Source: Congregibacter brevis (lineage in GTDB: Bacteria > Pseudomonadota > Gammaproteobacteria > Pseudomonadales > Halieaceae). Taken from it: a stretch of DNA of 64,000 bases. Below the pieces are notes generated by a model. That model did no database searches. It had not been told where the DNA came from and saw only the letters and a list, made by a program, of their open reading frames with translations. The stretch covers positions 3,410,001-3,474,000 of the forward strand of contig NZ_CP136865.1 of the NCBI RefSeq assembly GCF_045689245.1. The letters run 5' to 3'. Made by a program: the position numbers and the translations under genes. Below, piece by piece: positions 50,980 through 61,130 of this stretch (positions within the stretch are counted from its first letter, which is position 1; each line of letters begins with the position of its first letter).

Positions 50980-52803
50980 TTAACCCAGCGGCGGTGCCTT
51001 ACGCTTTCGTGGCCCCTTTTTCTTGGGCGCGTCTTTCTGATCGCCTTCAGCGGGGCTCGACCCCTTTGCCGATTTTTTTGGCTTAGCGCCGGGACGTGAG
51101 ATTCTAAGCTTCTGCCCACTTACCCATACTGTTTGCAAGTGCTTGAAGATCTCTTTGGGCATTCCCTCAGGCAAATCCACAAAGCTGTGATCGTCTTCAA
51201 TCTGAATGCGTCCAATGTACTCCGCATCAACTTCTGCCTCGTTGGCAATGGCACCTACAATATTGCCGGGCTTAACGCCGTGCTGGTGACCTACTTCAAC
51301 GCGATAGCGCTGCATCCCCACATCAGCGTCTTTACCAACCGCCTCTTTATCACGACGGGGCTTACGCTCTCTGTCGGGATCACGTGCTTTTCCGCGCTCT
51401 TTGCGGCTATCCCTGTCCTTATTTCGATCCTGCCCTCGAGTCTCTCGCACAGGTCTATCTTGAAACTGCCGAGCAGGCTCAGCTGCAGGCGTAGCGGTCG
51501 CTTTGCTCTGATTCATCACAACCAGGGCCGCGGCAATATCGATAATCGGGACACCAAATTCCTGCTGGTAAGATTCCACCAGCGCTCGAGCAGATTCTCT
51601 GTCCTGCGTATCGAGTGTCTCGGTGATTCTGGCCTTAAAACGTGCGGCCCGCTTATCACTGACCTGCTCTGGAGTCGGTAGCGCCATAGCTTCGATCTTT
51701 TGGCCCGTCACCCGCTCGATGGTGCGCAGTAAACGGCGCTCCCGGTTTGCAGCAAACAAAATCGCTTCACCGGTGCGCCCTGCTCGACCCGTGCGCCCGA
51801 TGCGATGGACATAGGCTTCGGGGTCGTTGGGAATGTCGTAGTTGATCACGTGACTAATGCGTTCCACATCCAGACCCCGCGCAGCAACGTCCGTTGCCAC
51901 CAAAATATCCAGACCTCCCCTCTTCAGGTTCTCAACGGTTTTCTCGCGAAGGTTCTGGGGGATGTCGCCATTCAAGGCCGCAGTGGCGTAACCACGAGCC
52001 GATAGCTTGTCCGCGAGTTCCTGGGTCGCGATACGCGTTCGCACAAAAATGATGACGCCGTCGGAGTCTTCCGTCTCCAGAATACGTGTGAGCGCATCGA
52101 GCTTGTGCATACCGCCCATCATCCAGACTCGCTGACGTATGGACGCATTGGTCACCGTCTTAAGCTTGATCGTAATCTCTTCGGGCTTGTTTAAGTGCTT
52201 CTTAGCGATACGCCGAATAGCGTCAGGCATCGTTGCCGAAAACAGGGCGATCTGTCGCTCGTTTGGCGTTTGCTCGAGAATCCACTCCACATCGTCGATA
52301 AAGCCCATGCGTAGCATTTCGTCAGCTTCATCCAGTACCAAAGTCTTCAGTTCAGACAAATCCAAAGAACCACGACGCATGTGGTCCATCACGCGACCCG
52401 GCGTGCCAACAATCACGTGAACGCCGCGCTGTAACTGGCGCAGCTGTGTTCGATAGTCCGAGCCACCATAGATAGGCAGAACCTTGAAGCCTTTACTATG
52501 TCGCGCGTACTTCTGAAAGGCTTCGGCCACCTGAATTGCGAGTTCGCGAGTAGGCGCTAGCACCAGTGCCTGAGGCTTGTTCAGCTTAGGATCGAGGCGG
52601 GCCAAAATGGGCAGTGCAAAGGCCGCCGTCTTACCGGTGCCGGTTTGGGCCTGCCCTACCAGATCCTTGCCCTCAAGAAGAGGAGGAATAGTCATGGTCT
52701 GAATGGCAGAAGGTGTTTCATAGCCCACATCGCTGAGTGCTTTCATCAGAAATACAGGAAGTTGCAGCTCATCGAAGCTGCCGGGGGTCGTTGGGGTGCT
52801 CAT
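50980..52803 (-). CDS. deaD: DEAD-box ATP-dependent RNA helicase (DeaD/CsdA type)
   Basis: A 607-residue RNA helicase acting in ribosome assembly and mRNA turnover. Motifs in order: Q motif (FDELQLPVFLMKAL...PSAIQ), Walker A AQTGTGKT, PTRELA, DEAD, SAT, and HRIGRTGRAGR. The C-terminus has the DbpA/CsdA-like RNA-binding domain (YRVEVGHQHGVKPGNIVGAI, YIGRIQIEDDHSFVDLP) and a basic, low-complexity RNA-interacting tail. The ATG at 52803 gives the standard start; the frame extends 24 codons further but that part is not conserved-looking. Confidence 0.94.
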   Translation of the reverse strand: MSTPTTPGSFDELQLPVFLMKALSDVGYETPSAIQTMTIPPLLEGKDLVGQAQTGTGKTAAFALPILARLDPKLNKPQALVLAPTRELAIQVAEAFQKYARHSKGFKVLPIYGGSDYRTQLRQLQRGVHVIVGTPGRVMDHMRRGSLDLSELKTLVLDEADEMLRMGFIDDVEWILEQTPNERQIALFSATMPDAIRRIAKKHLNKPEEITIKLKTVTNASIRQRVWMMGGMHKLDALTRILETEDSDGVIIFVRTRIATQELADKLSARGYATAALNGDIPQNLREKTVENLKRGGLDILVATDVAARGLDVERISHVINYDIPNDPEAYVHRIGRTGRAGRTGEAILFAANRERRLLRTIERVTGQKIEAMALPTPEQVSDKRAARFKARITETLDTQDRESARALVESYQQEFGVPIIDIAAALVVMNQSKATATPAAEPARQFQDRPVRETRGQDRNKDRDSRKERGKARDPDRERKPRRDKEAVGKDADVGMQRYRVEVGHQHGVKPGNIVGAIANEAEVDAEYIGRIQIEDDHSFVDLPEGMPKEIFKHLQTVWVSGQKLRISRPGAKPKKSAKGSSPAEGDQKDAPKKKGPRKRKAPPLG

Positions 52804-52922
52804 GGGAATTACCGAAAGAAAGTATGCTGCGCCCGGCTTCGCAACAAACCCTTTAACGGGGTCACACGCGAGCACACAGGCAAAGGATAATTATACAACT
52901 TAAGCGTCACACAGAGTTGTGA

Positions 52923-53825
52923 CTAATTAAGCCCTTCCTGGTAGTCCTCTCCGGGCTCTTTTTCTGGCTCTTCGTCGCTTTCCGCCGCCTTGAGACGCCG
53001 CTGGCGAGCCTCTTCCTCGGCGAGCACAGCGCGAATCTCCGCCATCACAGAGTCCGTATCCGCTTCATGAGTATCAAGCTCGGCCCACCCCGTAAGCTCG
53101 TGTTCCGGATTCAGGTCGCCTTCTTCAAACAGACCCCAGAGCTCTTCGGCATAGTGAGTATCCAGCAATTCCGGAGCGAACTGCGCGTAATACTCAGTGA
53201 CATTGCGGATATCACGGGTGAGCATGGATTGCGCGTTGTTGTTCCCGGCCGCATCCACCGCCTGAGGGAGGTCAATAATCACCGGGCCGTCTTCATCGAC
53301 CAATATGTTGAACTCAGATAAATCGCCGTGAATCAAACCGGCCGCTAGCATACGCAACACGTACTGCATCATTAATGCGTGATCTTCGCGAGCCTGCTCC
53401 GCGGACATGGACACATCGTTCAGTCGAGGCGCGACATCGCCATCTTCGTCGGTGACCAATTCCATGAGTAGTACGCCATCGAAGCAACCGTAGGGCTGGG
53501 GAACACGAACGTCGGCGCGCGCCAGCCGATAGAGCGCATCCACCTCAGCGTTTTGCCAGGTTTCCTCCTGTTGCTTACGCCCGAACTTCGACCCCTTCTC
53601 CATAGCGCGGGCACGGCGACTATTGCGCACCTTTCGACCCTCGGTGTACTGAGCGGCCTTTTTAAAGCTGCGCTTTACGGCGTCTTTATAGATCTTGGCG
53701 CAGCGCAACTGGCCCGAGCTGCGAACGATGAAAACATCGGCTTCTTTACCACTCATCAGCGGACTGATGACTTCGTCGATAATCCCTTCTTCCATAAGAG
53801 GCTGAAGGCGCTTTGGTGTCTTCAT
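52923..53825 (-). CDS. RIO family serine/threonine protein kinase
   Basis: A 300-residue RIO1-type kinase. The ATP loop is SGKEADVFIV (about 25-34), the catalytic loop IHGDLSEFNILVD (about 165-177), and the metal-binding IIDLPQAVD. A basic insertion (SFKKAAQYTEGRKVRNSRRARAMEK, here given in part) and an acidic, coiled C-terminal tail are present. In archaea and eukaryotes RIO kinases act in small-subunit ribosome maturation; the bacterial role is unsettled, and the neighbouring RNA helicase gene fits ribosome work. Confidence 0.92.
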   Translation of the reverse strand: MKTPKRLQPLMEEGIIDEVISPLMSGKEADVFIVRSSGQLRCAKIYKDAVKRSFKKAAQYTEGRKVRNSRRARAMEKGSKFGRKQQEETWQNAEVDALYRLARADVRVPQPYGCFDGVLLMELVTDEDGDVAPRLNDVSMSAEQAREDHALMMQYVLRMLAAGLIHGDLSEFNILVDEDGPVIIDLPQAVDAAGNNNAQSMLTRDIRNVTEYYAQFAPELLDTHYAEELWGLFEEGDLNPEHELTGWAELDTHEADTDSVMAEIRAVLAEEEARQRRLKAAESDEEPEKEPGEDYQEGLN

Positions 53826-53999
53826 GGCTAAACGAGTCGGTTCCGAATTATGTGAGGAAAACTAAGCCTGACACTCTGCCATATAAACGCAGCGACTTCG
53901 ATGCTCCCCGAGGGGCGTTGAAATTGAACCACTGTGAGGCCGTCGAAGAGCTACACTGACCCGCAGTGCCAACGATTTTAAGAACCACGGAGAAAACTC

Positions 54000-54947
54000 A
54001 TGAAGAATGCGGATATTGCTCAACACCAGAGTGCATCAATAATGCGCGCAAGTATGACGGACGGAAGACTGATATTGATGGCTGCTCTATTGATGAGCTC
54101 TACATCTCTCTTTGCCCAGTCGCAAATGGACGATACGCAAATCGAAGCGCAGCGGGTCACTGACGGGATCTACATGATCACAGGGCGCGGTGGCAACATG
54201 GGCCTCAGCACCGGAGACGACACCACCTTTCTCATCGACGATCAGTTCGCACCACTGACGGACAAGATCGTCGCGGCGATCGCCGAGATTACGGATCACC
54301 CTGTTGAATATGTTCTGAATACCCATTGGCACGGCGACCACACGGGAGGGAACGAAAACTTCGGTAAGCAGGGTGCTTTGATCATGGCTCATGACAAAGT
54401 GCGCGCACGGCTCGAGAAGGGCAAAACCACTGACACAGGTGAAGTCCTACTGCCACAGCCGGAAGCATTGCCTGTAGTGACGTTCAACGATTCGCTAACA
54501 CTCCATGTAAACAAGCAAACCATTAAGGGTGTGCATGTACACCATGCGCATACCGATGGAGATGTGATCGTGCACTTTGAAGACGCCAACGTCATACACA
54601 TGGGCGATACATTTTTTAACCAGCGTTACCCATGGATTGATCTTAAAAGTGGCGGTCACATCGATGGCGTCATTAAGGCCGCAAAGATAGCGCTTGCGCT
54701 AAGTGACGAGCACACCAGAATCATTCCAGGTCACGGCCCCCTCGCGGGCAAAATGGATTTACAAAAGCATCACGACCGGATCGTAGCCATCCGGAAGGAA
54801 ATAGCGTCCATGATGGATGCGGGAAAAACACTGGAAGAGATTCAAGCGGCCAAACCGACCGCCCCTTTTGATAGCGAAGTAGACTCATCGGTATCTATCT
54901 CTGCGGAACGCATGGTCGATATCGTGTACAACTCCCTGAGCCAGTGA
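54000..54947 (+). CDS. Exported metallo-beta-lactamase-fold hydrolase
   Basis: A 315-residue MBL-fold enzyme with a hydrophobic signal segment at about residues 21-38 (LILMAALLMSSTSLFAQ). The zinc motif is NTHWHGDHTGG (about 103-113), followed by HAHTDGDV, GDTFF and PGHGPL, consistent with two metals. Similar to periplasmic MBL hydrolases near quinoprotein systems; antibiotic hydrolysis is possible but not indicated. GGAGA precedes the ATG at 54000; a later ATG (about 54054) would give a shorter, more typical signal peptide. It lies before the peptide importer genes. Confidence 0.87.
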   Translation: MKNADIAQHQSASIMRASMTDGRLILMAALLMSSTSLFAQSQMDDTQIEAQRVTDGIYMITGRGGNMGLSTGDDTTFLIDDQFAPLTDKIVAAIAEITDHPVEYVLNTHWHGDHTGGNENFGKQGALIMAHDKVRARLEKGKTTDTGEVLLPQPEALPVVTFNDSLTLHVNKQTIKGVHVHHAHTDGDVIVHFEDANVIHMGDTFFNQRYPWIDLKSGGHIDGVIKAAKIALALSDEHTRIIPGHGPLAGKMDLQKHHDRIVAIRKEIASMMDAGKTLEEIQAAKPTAPFDSEVDSSVSISAERMVDIVYNSLSQ

Positions 54948-55057
54948 GAAATATGTCGACCTCGCATGAATGCAAGCTCAGCACTCTTCTTGCGCCCTCG
55001 ATCGCAGCCCTGTAACTTTGCCCTCTCATTGATTTCTATCGATAACGCACTCAACTG

Positions 55058-56074
55058 ATGCGCGACTATTTTTTGCGGCGTCTGCTCTTGATTCCGCCCA
55101 CCCTACTGGGTGTAACCATTATTGTCTTCGCAATCACTCGGCTTGTACCGGGTGGCCCGCTCGAGCGCGCAATCATGGAAACGCAACAAATGAGTCAGTC
55201 TGGTGGCGGTCAAGTTGCCGGGCAAGGCATGGCCATTTCTGACGAGCAACTCGAGGCGCTGAAGGAGTATTACGGCTTCGATAAGCCCATATTGCAAAGC
55301 TATGCAGATTGGCTGGGCAAAGTGGTTACGGGCGATCTAGGTTCTTCTTACCGATACAATGAACCTGTCTGGGACGTCATCAAAGAACGATTTCCGGTAT
55401 CGCTCTACTACGGCATCGTAACGCTCATCCTCACTTATGCCGTGTGCATCCCCTTGGGAATTCTCAAAGCTATTCGCCACCGCACGTTCGTGGACAACAT
55501 ATCCTCCGTACTGATTTTTGTCGGCTACGCGATCCCGGGCTACGCCTTAGGCTCACTCCTCATATTGTTTTTTGCCGTGCGACTGGAATGGTTTCCTATG
55601 GGAGGTTTCGTCAGCTTCAACTTTGACGAATTGAGCGCCACGGAAAAAACGCTAGATTTACTGGATCATTCCCTCCTGCCACTCATCTGTTATCTGGTAG
55701 GGAGCTTTGCACTAGTTACCCTGCTTCTTAAAAACCATCTCATGGACAATCTGGCCGCGGACTACATCCGAACAGCCATTGCAAAGGGCGTGTCCTTTCG
55801 CAAGTCCGTGACAGGACACGCCATGCGCAACTCCTTGATCCCCATCGCGACAACTTTCGGACAGAACATCACGCTTCTCGTCGGGGGTTCTTTTCTTATC
55901 GAAACCATTTTTGATATCGATGGTTTTGGTTTGCTGGGGCTTAGTGCAATTTTGGATAGAGACTATCCGGTAGTCATGGGCGTCGTTTTGCTCGCTAGCC
56001 TTCTGCTGCTCATCGGTAACATCATCTCGGATGTTCTCGTCGCCCTCGTTGACCCAAGGATACGATTCAGCTAA
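55058..56074 (+). CDS. yejB: Peptide ABC transporter permease (YejB/OppB type)
   Basis: A 338-residue inner-membrane permease with six predicted helices, the first typical of the family (YFLRRLLLIPPTLLGVTIIVF). It has the binding-protein-dependent transport (EAA) loop (RTAIAKGVSFRKSVTGHAMRNSLIPI) and a large periplasmic loop after helix 1. It forms a heterodimer with the next gene product. The order permease-permease-binding protein-ATPase-ATPase differs from E. coli yejABEF. No strong ribosome site is seen before the ATG. Confidence 0.92.
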   Translation: MRDYFLRRLLLIPPTLLGVTIIVFAITRLVPGGPLERAIMETQQMSQSGGGQVAGQGMAISDEQLEALKEYYGFDKPILQSYADWLGKVVTGDLGSSYRYNEPVWDVIKERFPVSLYYGIVTLILTYAVCIPLGILKAIRHRTFVDNISSVLIFVGYAIPGYALGSLLILFFAVRLEWFPMGGFVSFNFDELSATEKTLDLLDHSLLPLICYLVGSFALVTLLLKNHLMDNLAADYIRTAIAKGVSFRKSVTGHAMRNSLIPIATTFGQNITLLVGGSFLIETIFDIDGFGLLGLSAILDRDYPVVMGVVLLASLLLLIGNIISDVLVALVDPRIRFS

Positions 56075-56077
56075 GCC

Positions 56078-57145
56078 ATGCTGCAGCTCAATCCCCAGAC
56101 TCTCAAGAAGCTCCGCCGTTTTAGACACATCAAACGCGGGTATTACAGTTTCCTGGTTCTCGCGGGGCTTATGGTTTTACTCAGCTTTGGCGAACTACTG
56201 ATAAACAGTCGAGCACTGCTCGTCAGCTACGAGGGCGAGCTGTACTTCCCAACGTACACGGCCTTTCATCCGGGCACGGACTTCGGACTCGACTACGACT
56301 ACGAGGTTAACTATCGGGACCTCAAAGAGCAGTTTGCCAAGGACAATAGCGGAAACTGGCTACTGATGCCGTTTGTGCCGTACAACGCCTATGAGAACCA
56401 TGCGCCCGGCGGCATTTTCACGCCTTTGGCACCGAACGCCGAGCAACAACACTATCTCGGTACGGATACGACAAGTCGCGATATTCTCGCCAGGCTGTTT
56501 TACGGCACGCGCATCGCCCTGATTTTCTCTATTGGCTTTATGTTGTCGGTTTACCTCATCGGCATCGCCATCGGCTGCTCCATGGGGTACTTCGGCGGCG
56601 TTTTCGATTTGTTATTCCAGAGACTCATCGAAATCTGGTCAAACGTCCCCTTTCTTTACATGGTCATCATCATTTTCTCGGTAATACCCGCCGCGTTTTC
56701 AGTGCCGACCCGCATCGTTATTCTGTTAATGGTCATGGTGTTGTTTTCTTGGACGGGTATGACCTACTACATGCGTACAGAGACGTACAAAGAAAAGGCC
56801 CGGGACTATGTTGCCGCCGCGCGCGTCATCGGCGCGTCCAACTCTCGCATTATCTTCCGGCACATATTGCCCAACGTTCTCTCCACCTTAGTAACCTTCA
56901 TGCCATTCACCATCGTTGGCGCTGTTTCAGCGATTACCGCGTTGGATTTTCTCGGTTTCGGTTTACCACCACCGACCCCAAGTCTTGGAGAACTCCTCAA
57001 ACAGGGCACGGCAAATTTGCGGACCGCACCTTGGATCGTGACTTCAGCATTTGGCACTCTGGTAGCACTACTCACCCTTGTGACCTTTGTGGGTGAAGCC
57101 GTCCGCGAGTCCTTTGACCCAAAAACCTATTCTATTTATCGCTAA
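56078..57145 (+). CDS. yejE: Peptide ABC transporter permease (YejE/OppC type)
   Basis: A 355-residue partner permease with a YejE-like N-terminal extension: helix 1 (YSFLVLAGLMVLLSFGELLINS), then a long periplasmic part with YEGELYFPTY, FGLDYDYEVNYRDL and GTDTTSRDILARLFYG, then five further helices and the EAA loop (YVAAARVIGASNSRIIFRHILPN). It begins 3 nt after the yejB stop, so translation is coupled. Confidence 0.92.
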   Translation: MLQLNPQTLKKLRRFRHIKRGYYSFLVLAGLMVLLSFGELLINSRALLVSYEGELYFPTYTAFHPGTDFGLDYDYEVNYRDLKEQFAKDNSGNWLLMPFVPYNAYENHAPGGIFTPLAPNAEQQHYLGTDTTSRDILARLFYGTRIALIFSIGFMLSVYLIGIAIGCSMGYFGGVFDLLFQRLIEIWSNVPFLYMVIIIFSVIPAAFSVPTRIVILLMVMVLFSWTGMTYYMRTETYKEKARDYVAAARVIGASNSRIIFRHILPNVLSTLVTFMPFTIVGAVSAITALDFLGFGLPPPTPSLGELLKQGTANLRTAPWIVTSAFGTLVALLTLVTFVGEAVRESFDPKTYSIYR

Positions 57146-57166
57146 GAAATCAAAAGAGCATTGTCT

Positions 57167-59128
57167 ATGAAACAACGATCTTCATCTAAGTGGCTTTTAG
57201 TCCTTGCAGTGCTTGCTCTAGCGGGCTGCGGTGGTGAAAGCGATGGCGGGGACGAAGCAGCAAACGCGCCAGCGATAGATAACACCGAAGAAGTCAACGC
57301 GGCCTACGCTGCAGAACCCGACTTCTATCGATTCAAAACACTTGAAGAATTGCCTGATGACCTCGTCTGGGAAAACGGATCTGAGCTAGCAGAGATTGGC
57401 TCTCCGGAAGCTAAGAAAGGTGGTACCCGCTACATTGCTCTTCCCGATTTCCCAAGAACATTGCGGACCGCCGGGCCCGACTCAAACGGGGCTTTTCGGC
57501 CGTACATACTCGACGATGTCGTGACGCTCATCGCCCACTTGCATCCGGACGAGCGTGAGTTTTATCCGGCTCTCGCCGAATCCTGGGCTTTAGACCCGGA
57601 AAACTCTACGGTGTACGTAAAGCTGGACCCAGCTGCCAGATGGTCCGATGGCGTACCAGTAACCACCGGCGACTTTTTCTTCATGTTTTGGTTTTACAAA
57701 TCCGAATACATCCGGGCGCCCTGGTACAACAACTGGTACAGCACACAGTACACCAACATCACCCGCTACGATGACCGTACCTTCTCGATCACCACGGCAT
57801 CAGCAAAACCTGATTACTCTGCGAGAGTTCTTGAGCTACATCCTCGCCCCCAGCACCACTTTAAGGAGCTCGGTGATGACTATCTTGAGCGCTACCAATG
57901 GAAGTTCACGCCGACCACGGGTGCCTACGTTCTTCGCGATGGAGACTTAAAGAAAGGCCGATCTATCGTCCTAACCCGCGACAAAGACTGGTGGGCTAAA
58001 GACAAAAAGCACTTTAGATATCGCTTTAATCCCGATCGAGTTCAATTCAATATCATTCGAGATACCCCTAAGCGATTTGAGGCTTTCAAGCGCGGCGACA
58101 TTGATCAGTTTGGCCTGGCACTCTCTGAGTACTGGTACGAGAAATTGCCTGACTCTGACCCTGATGTGCAGGCGGGCTACATAGCCAAGTCAACATTTTA
58201 TAACGAGTACCCCCGCCCGCCATACGGGCTCTGGATGAACACATCCCAGCCATTGCTCGATGACCTAAATGTTCGTTTGGGCATCCAACACGCAAGCAAC
58301 TGGCAATTGGTGATAGATCAGTACTTCCGTGGGGATACGGTGCGCTTAAAAACCGCCAATGAAGGGTTTTCGGAGTTCAACGATCCCAGCATAGAACCCA
58401 GAGCCTTTGATATCGAAAAAGCCCAAAGCTACTTCGCTGCCGCCGGTTTCACCGAACGCGGCCCCGACGGAATCCTAATGAATTCTGAAGGGCAAAAGCT
58501 GGCCTTCACTTTATCCACCGGCTACGAAAACCTTGCGGACGTAATGACCATCCTGAAGCAGGAAGCCGTAAAAGCCGGTTTGGAGCTGCGCATTGAAGTT
58601 CTCGATAGCACCACCGGCTGGAAGAAAGTGCAAGAGAAGCAGCACGAAATTCACCTTGTCGCCTTCGGACGCTTCCTCGAAATGTACCCACGGTATTGGG
58701 AGCACTACCATTCCGACAATGCCTACGATGATGCTTTTCTTGAAGACGGCAGCGTCAATCCCAATCGAGAGTTAAAAACGCAAACCAATAATCTCGAAGC
58801 ATTCGCCAACTTCGAAATGGATGGGTTGATTGAACAGTACCGAGCGTCTCAAGACAAAGACGAGATGATAGAGCTGTCTCGTAAGATTCTGAACTTACAT
58901 AACGATCATGCATCGTACTCTCCCGGCTGGTACCAACCGACGGTACGCCTGGGTCGCTGGCGCTGGATACGTTATCCGGAGTACTTCAATCACAAGCACA
59001 TCCTTCAGATAGACGACCTTTGGGTGCACTGGATCGATACAGACCTGAAAAAGGAAGTCCTGGAGGCGCGAAAATCAGGGAAGACCTTCCCTCCCATGAT
59101 CGATGTGTACGACCAGTGGAAGCCATAG
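57167..59128 (+). CDS. yejA: Extracellular peptide-binding lipoprotein (YejA type, SBP_bac_5)
   Basis: A 653-residue family 5 solute-binding protein. It is made as a lipoprotein: LALAGC places the lipidated Cys21. An acidic linker precedes the binding fold (LAESWALDPENSTVYVKLDPAARWSDGVPVTTGDFFFMF). YejA relatives bind oligopeptides and the antibiotic microcin C; here the ligand is unknown. The ATG at 57167 is preferred over a TTG two codons upstream. It lies 21 nt after yejE. Confidence 0.93.
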   Translation: MKQRSSSKWLLVLAVLALAGCGGESDGGDEAANAPAIDNTEEVNAAYAAEPDFYRFKTLEELPDDLVWENGSELAEIGSPEAKKGGTRYIALPDFPRTLRTAGPDSNGAFRPYILDDVVTLIAHLHPDEREFYPALAESWALDPENSTVYVKLDPAARWSDGVPVTTGDFFFMFWFYKSEYIRAPWYNNWYSTQYTNITRYDDRTFSITTASAKPDYSARVLELHPRPQHHFKELGDDYLERYQWKFTPTTGAYVLRDGDLKKGRSIVLTRDKDWWAKDKKHFRYRFNPDRVQFNIIRDTPKRFEAFKRGDIDQFGLALSEYWYEKLPDSDPDVQAGYIAKSTFYNEYPRPPYGLWMNTSQPLLDDLNVRLGIQHASNWQLVIDQYFRGDTVRLKTANEGFSEFNDPSIEPRAFDIEKAQSYFAAAGFTERGPDGILMNSEGQKLAFTLSTGYENLADVMTILKQEAVKAGLELRIEVLDSTTGWKKVQEKQHEIHLVAFGRFLEMYPRYWEHYHSDNAYDDAFLEDGSVNPNRELKTQTNNLEAFANFEMDGLIEQYRASQDKDEMIELSRKILNLHNDHASYSPGWYQPTVRLGRWRWIRYPEYFNHKHILQIDDLWVHWIDTDLKKEVLEARKSGKTFPPMIDVYDQWKP

Positions 59129-59131
59129 CCC

Positions 59132-60112
59132 TTGGCTTATACACCCATATTGGAGGTCGATGGACTCGTCACAGAGTTCGCGACAGACGAAGGCGTAGTG
59201 CGCGCTGTAGACGGCGTTAGTTTCACGGTGGACCCCGGCAAGACCGTCGGTATCGTGGGCGAATCAGGCTGCGGAAAGAGTGTAACCGCGCTGTCGATTA
59301 TGCGATTACTCCCTCAGCCTATGGGCCAGGTAGTCGGTGGTGCTATCCGTTTGCAAGGGCAAGACCTAGCCAGCCTGAGCTTTGAAGAGATGGAGTCTGT
59401 CCGCGGCAACAAAATAGGCATGGTGTTTCAGGAGCCCATGACGGCCTTAAACCCCGTGCACACTATTGGTCGCCAACTCACTGAGGGACTCAGACTCCAT
59501 CGAGGATTGAGTGGACAAGATGCGATTCTCGAGGGGGTAAAGATTCTCGAAAAAGTCGGGATTCCGTCTCCCGAAGTGCGTATGGGTGAGTATCCGCATC
59601 AATTGTCGGGAGGAATGCGTCAACGCGTCGTCATCGCCATAGCGCTAGCTTGCGGGCCCGCCCTCCTTATCGCCGACGAACCCACTACGGCTTTAGACGT
59701 CACTATTCAGGCGCAGATTTTGGAACTCGTTAAGGAGCTCCAGGCCGACATGGGGATGTCGGTCATGCTGATCACTCATGATTTAGGTGTGATCGCAGAA
59801 ACCTGCGACGAAGTCGTTGTGATGTACGCGGGTAAAGTTGCTGAAAAAGGCACGGTCTTCGACATTTTTGATCGCCCTTCGCATCCCTACACCCAGGGCC
59901 TGCTCCGCTCGATACCGACTTTGGACACCACACCCAAATCGACACTGAACGTGATTGACGGGATGGTCCCGGGCTTACGGGACTTACCCAAGGGGTGTCG
60001 GTTTGAAAACCGTTGTCCGAAAGCGTCGGATAAGTGCCGCGAGACGCCGCCGACCGAGGAACCTATCGAAGGCATGCACCAGGTAAGCTGCCATCAGTGG
60101 CAAACGCTATGA
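59132..60112 (+). CDS. Peptide ABC transporter ATP-binding protein (OppD/DppD type)
   Basis: A 326-residue ATPase powering the importer. Walker A is at 43-50 (GESGCGKS), ABC signature LSGGMRQR, Walker B LLIADEPT, and a C-terminal oligopeptide-transporter extension with a cysteine cluster (CRFENRCPKASDKC) that in relatives binds an Fe-S cluster. The start is TTG at 59132, 3 nt after the yejA stop, with GGAAG upstream. In E. coli this half and the next gene are fused as YejF; here they are separate. Confidence 0.93.
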   Translation: MAYTPILEVDGLVTEFATDEGVVRAVDGVSFTVDPGKTVGIVGESGCGKSVTALSIMRLLPQPMGQVVGGAIRLQGQDLASLSFEEMESVRGNKIGMVFQEPMTALNPVHTIGRQLTEGLRLHRGLSGQDAILEGVKILEKVGIPSPEVRMGEYPHQLSGGMRQRVVIAIALACGPALLIADEPTTALDVTIQAQILELVKELQADMGMSVMLITHDLGVIAETCDEVVVMYAGKVAEKGTVFDIFDRPSHPYTQGLLRSIPTLDTTPKSTLNVIDGMVPGLRDLPKGCRFENRCPKASDKCRETPPTEEPIEGMHQVSCHQWQTL

Positions 60113-61104
60113 AACCACTTCTGGAAGTTGACAGTCTGCGCATGCATTTCCCCGTCAAGGAGGGCCTTTTCATGCGCTCCAGTCGGGCAAACCGGGCGGT
60201 CGATGGGGTTTCCTTGCATATCAACCCCGGCGAAACCCTCGGGCTTGTGGGCGAGTCCGGCTGTGGGAAATCGACCCTTGGTCGCTGCCTCGTGCGTCTA
60301 TACAAGCCCACGGAGGGCAGTATTCGCTTTGCAGGTCAGGACATCACGCATCTCAAGCCCCGTGAACTACGTCCTTTGCGACAGAATATCCAGATGATTT
60401 TCCAGGACCCCATGGAGTCGCTCAACGCACGACACACCGTGGGCGAAATTCTCGAAGAGCCGATGATCATTCAGGGCGTTGGCGGAAATAGCACCGAGCG
60501 TAAACAACGGGTTCGAGAGCTACTCAATATTGTAGGACTGCCAGCACGATCCGTGAGCCGCTACCCCTTTGAATTTTCCGGGGGGCAGCGACAACGGATT
60601 GGCATCGCTCGTGCTATCGCACTGAACCCTCAACTGATTATCTGCGACGAGCCGGTGTCAGCGCTGGATGTATCTATTCAGAGCCAGATACTAAATCTGC
60701 TGATAGAACTACAGCAGGAGTTCAATCTTGCGTACCTGTTTATCGCGCACGATTTAGCGGTGGTAAAGCACGTATCCGACCGGGTGGCGATCATGTATCT
60801 GGGCCGGGTTGTTGAAACTGCTGAGTCCGAGACCTTGTATCGGAACGCCAGCCACCCCTACACCAAGAGTCTCATTTCGGCGATACCCATCCCCGACCCC
60901 CATCGAAATCATGGAAGGCAGATACTCACGGGAGACGTCCCATCGCCCATCGCACCACCGAGTGGTTGTCACTTTCACCCTAGATGTCCGGTTGCACAGC
61001 CGGCTTGCAGTCAAAGTTATCCGGCGACTCGAAGCATTGGCGAAGCCCACGAAAGCGCCTGTCTGCTCGATCCAGTGACGGGGCTGGTCGCTGGATCGCA
61101 ATAG
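60109..61104 (+). CDS. Peptide ABC transporter ATP-binding protein (OppF/DppF type)
   Basis: A 331-residue second ATPase: Walker A GESGCGKS (about 51-58), signature FSGGQRQR, Walker B LIICDEPVSALD, and the C-terminal cysteine-containing extension (GCHFHPRCPVAQPAC). The ATG at 60109 overlaps the preceding stop by 4 nt (ATGA); the frame extends upstream only into the neighbour. Last gene of the importer operon. Confidence 0.94.
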   Translation: MKPLLEVDSLRMHFPVKEGLFMRSSRANRAVDGVSLHINPGETLGLVGESGCGKSTLGRCLVRLYKPTEGSIRFAGQDITHLKPRELRPLRQNIQMIFQDPMESLNARHTVGEILEEPMIIQGVGGNSTERKQRVRELLNIVGLPARSVSRYPFEFSGGQRQRIGIARAIALNPQLIICDEPVSALDVSIQSQILNLLIELQQEFNLAYLFIAHDLAVVKHVSDRVAIMYLGRVVETAESETLYRNASHPYTKSLISAIPIPDPHRNHGRQILTGDVPSPIAPPSGCHFHPRCPVAQPACSQSYPATRSIGEAHESACLLDPVTGLVAGSQ

Positions 61105-61130
61105 CTCGGGACAGCAGACCTAATCAGGAG

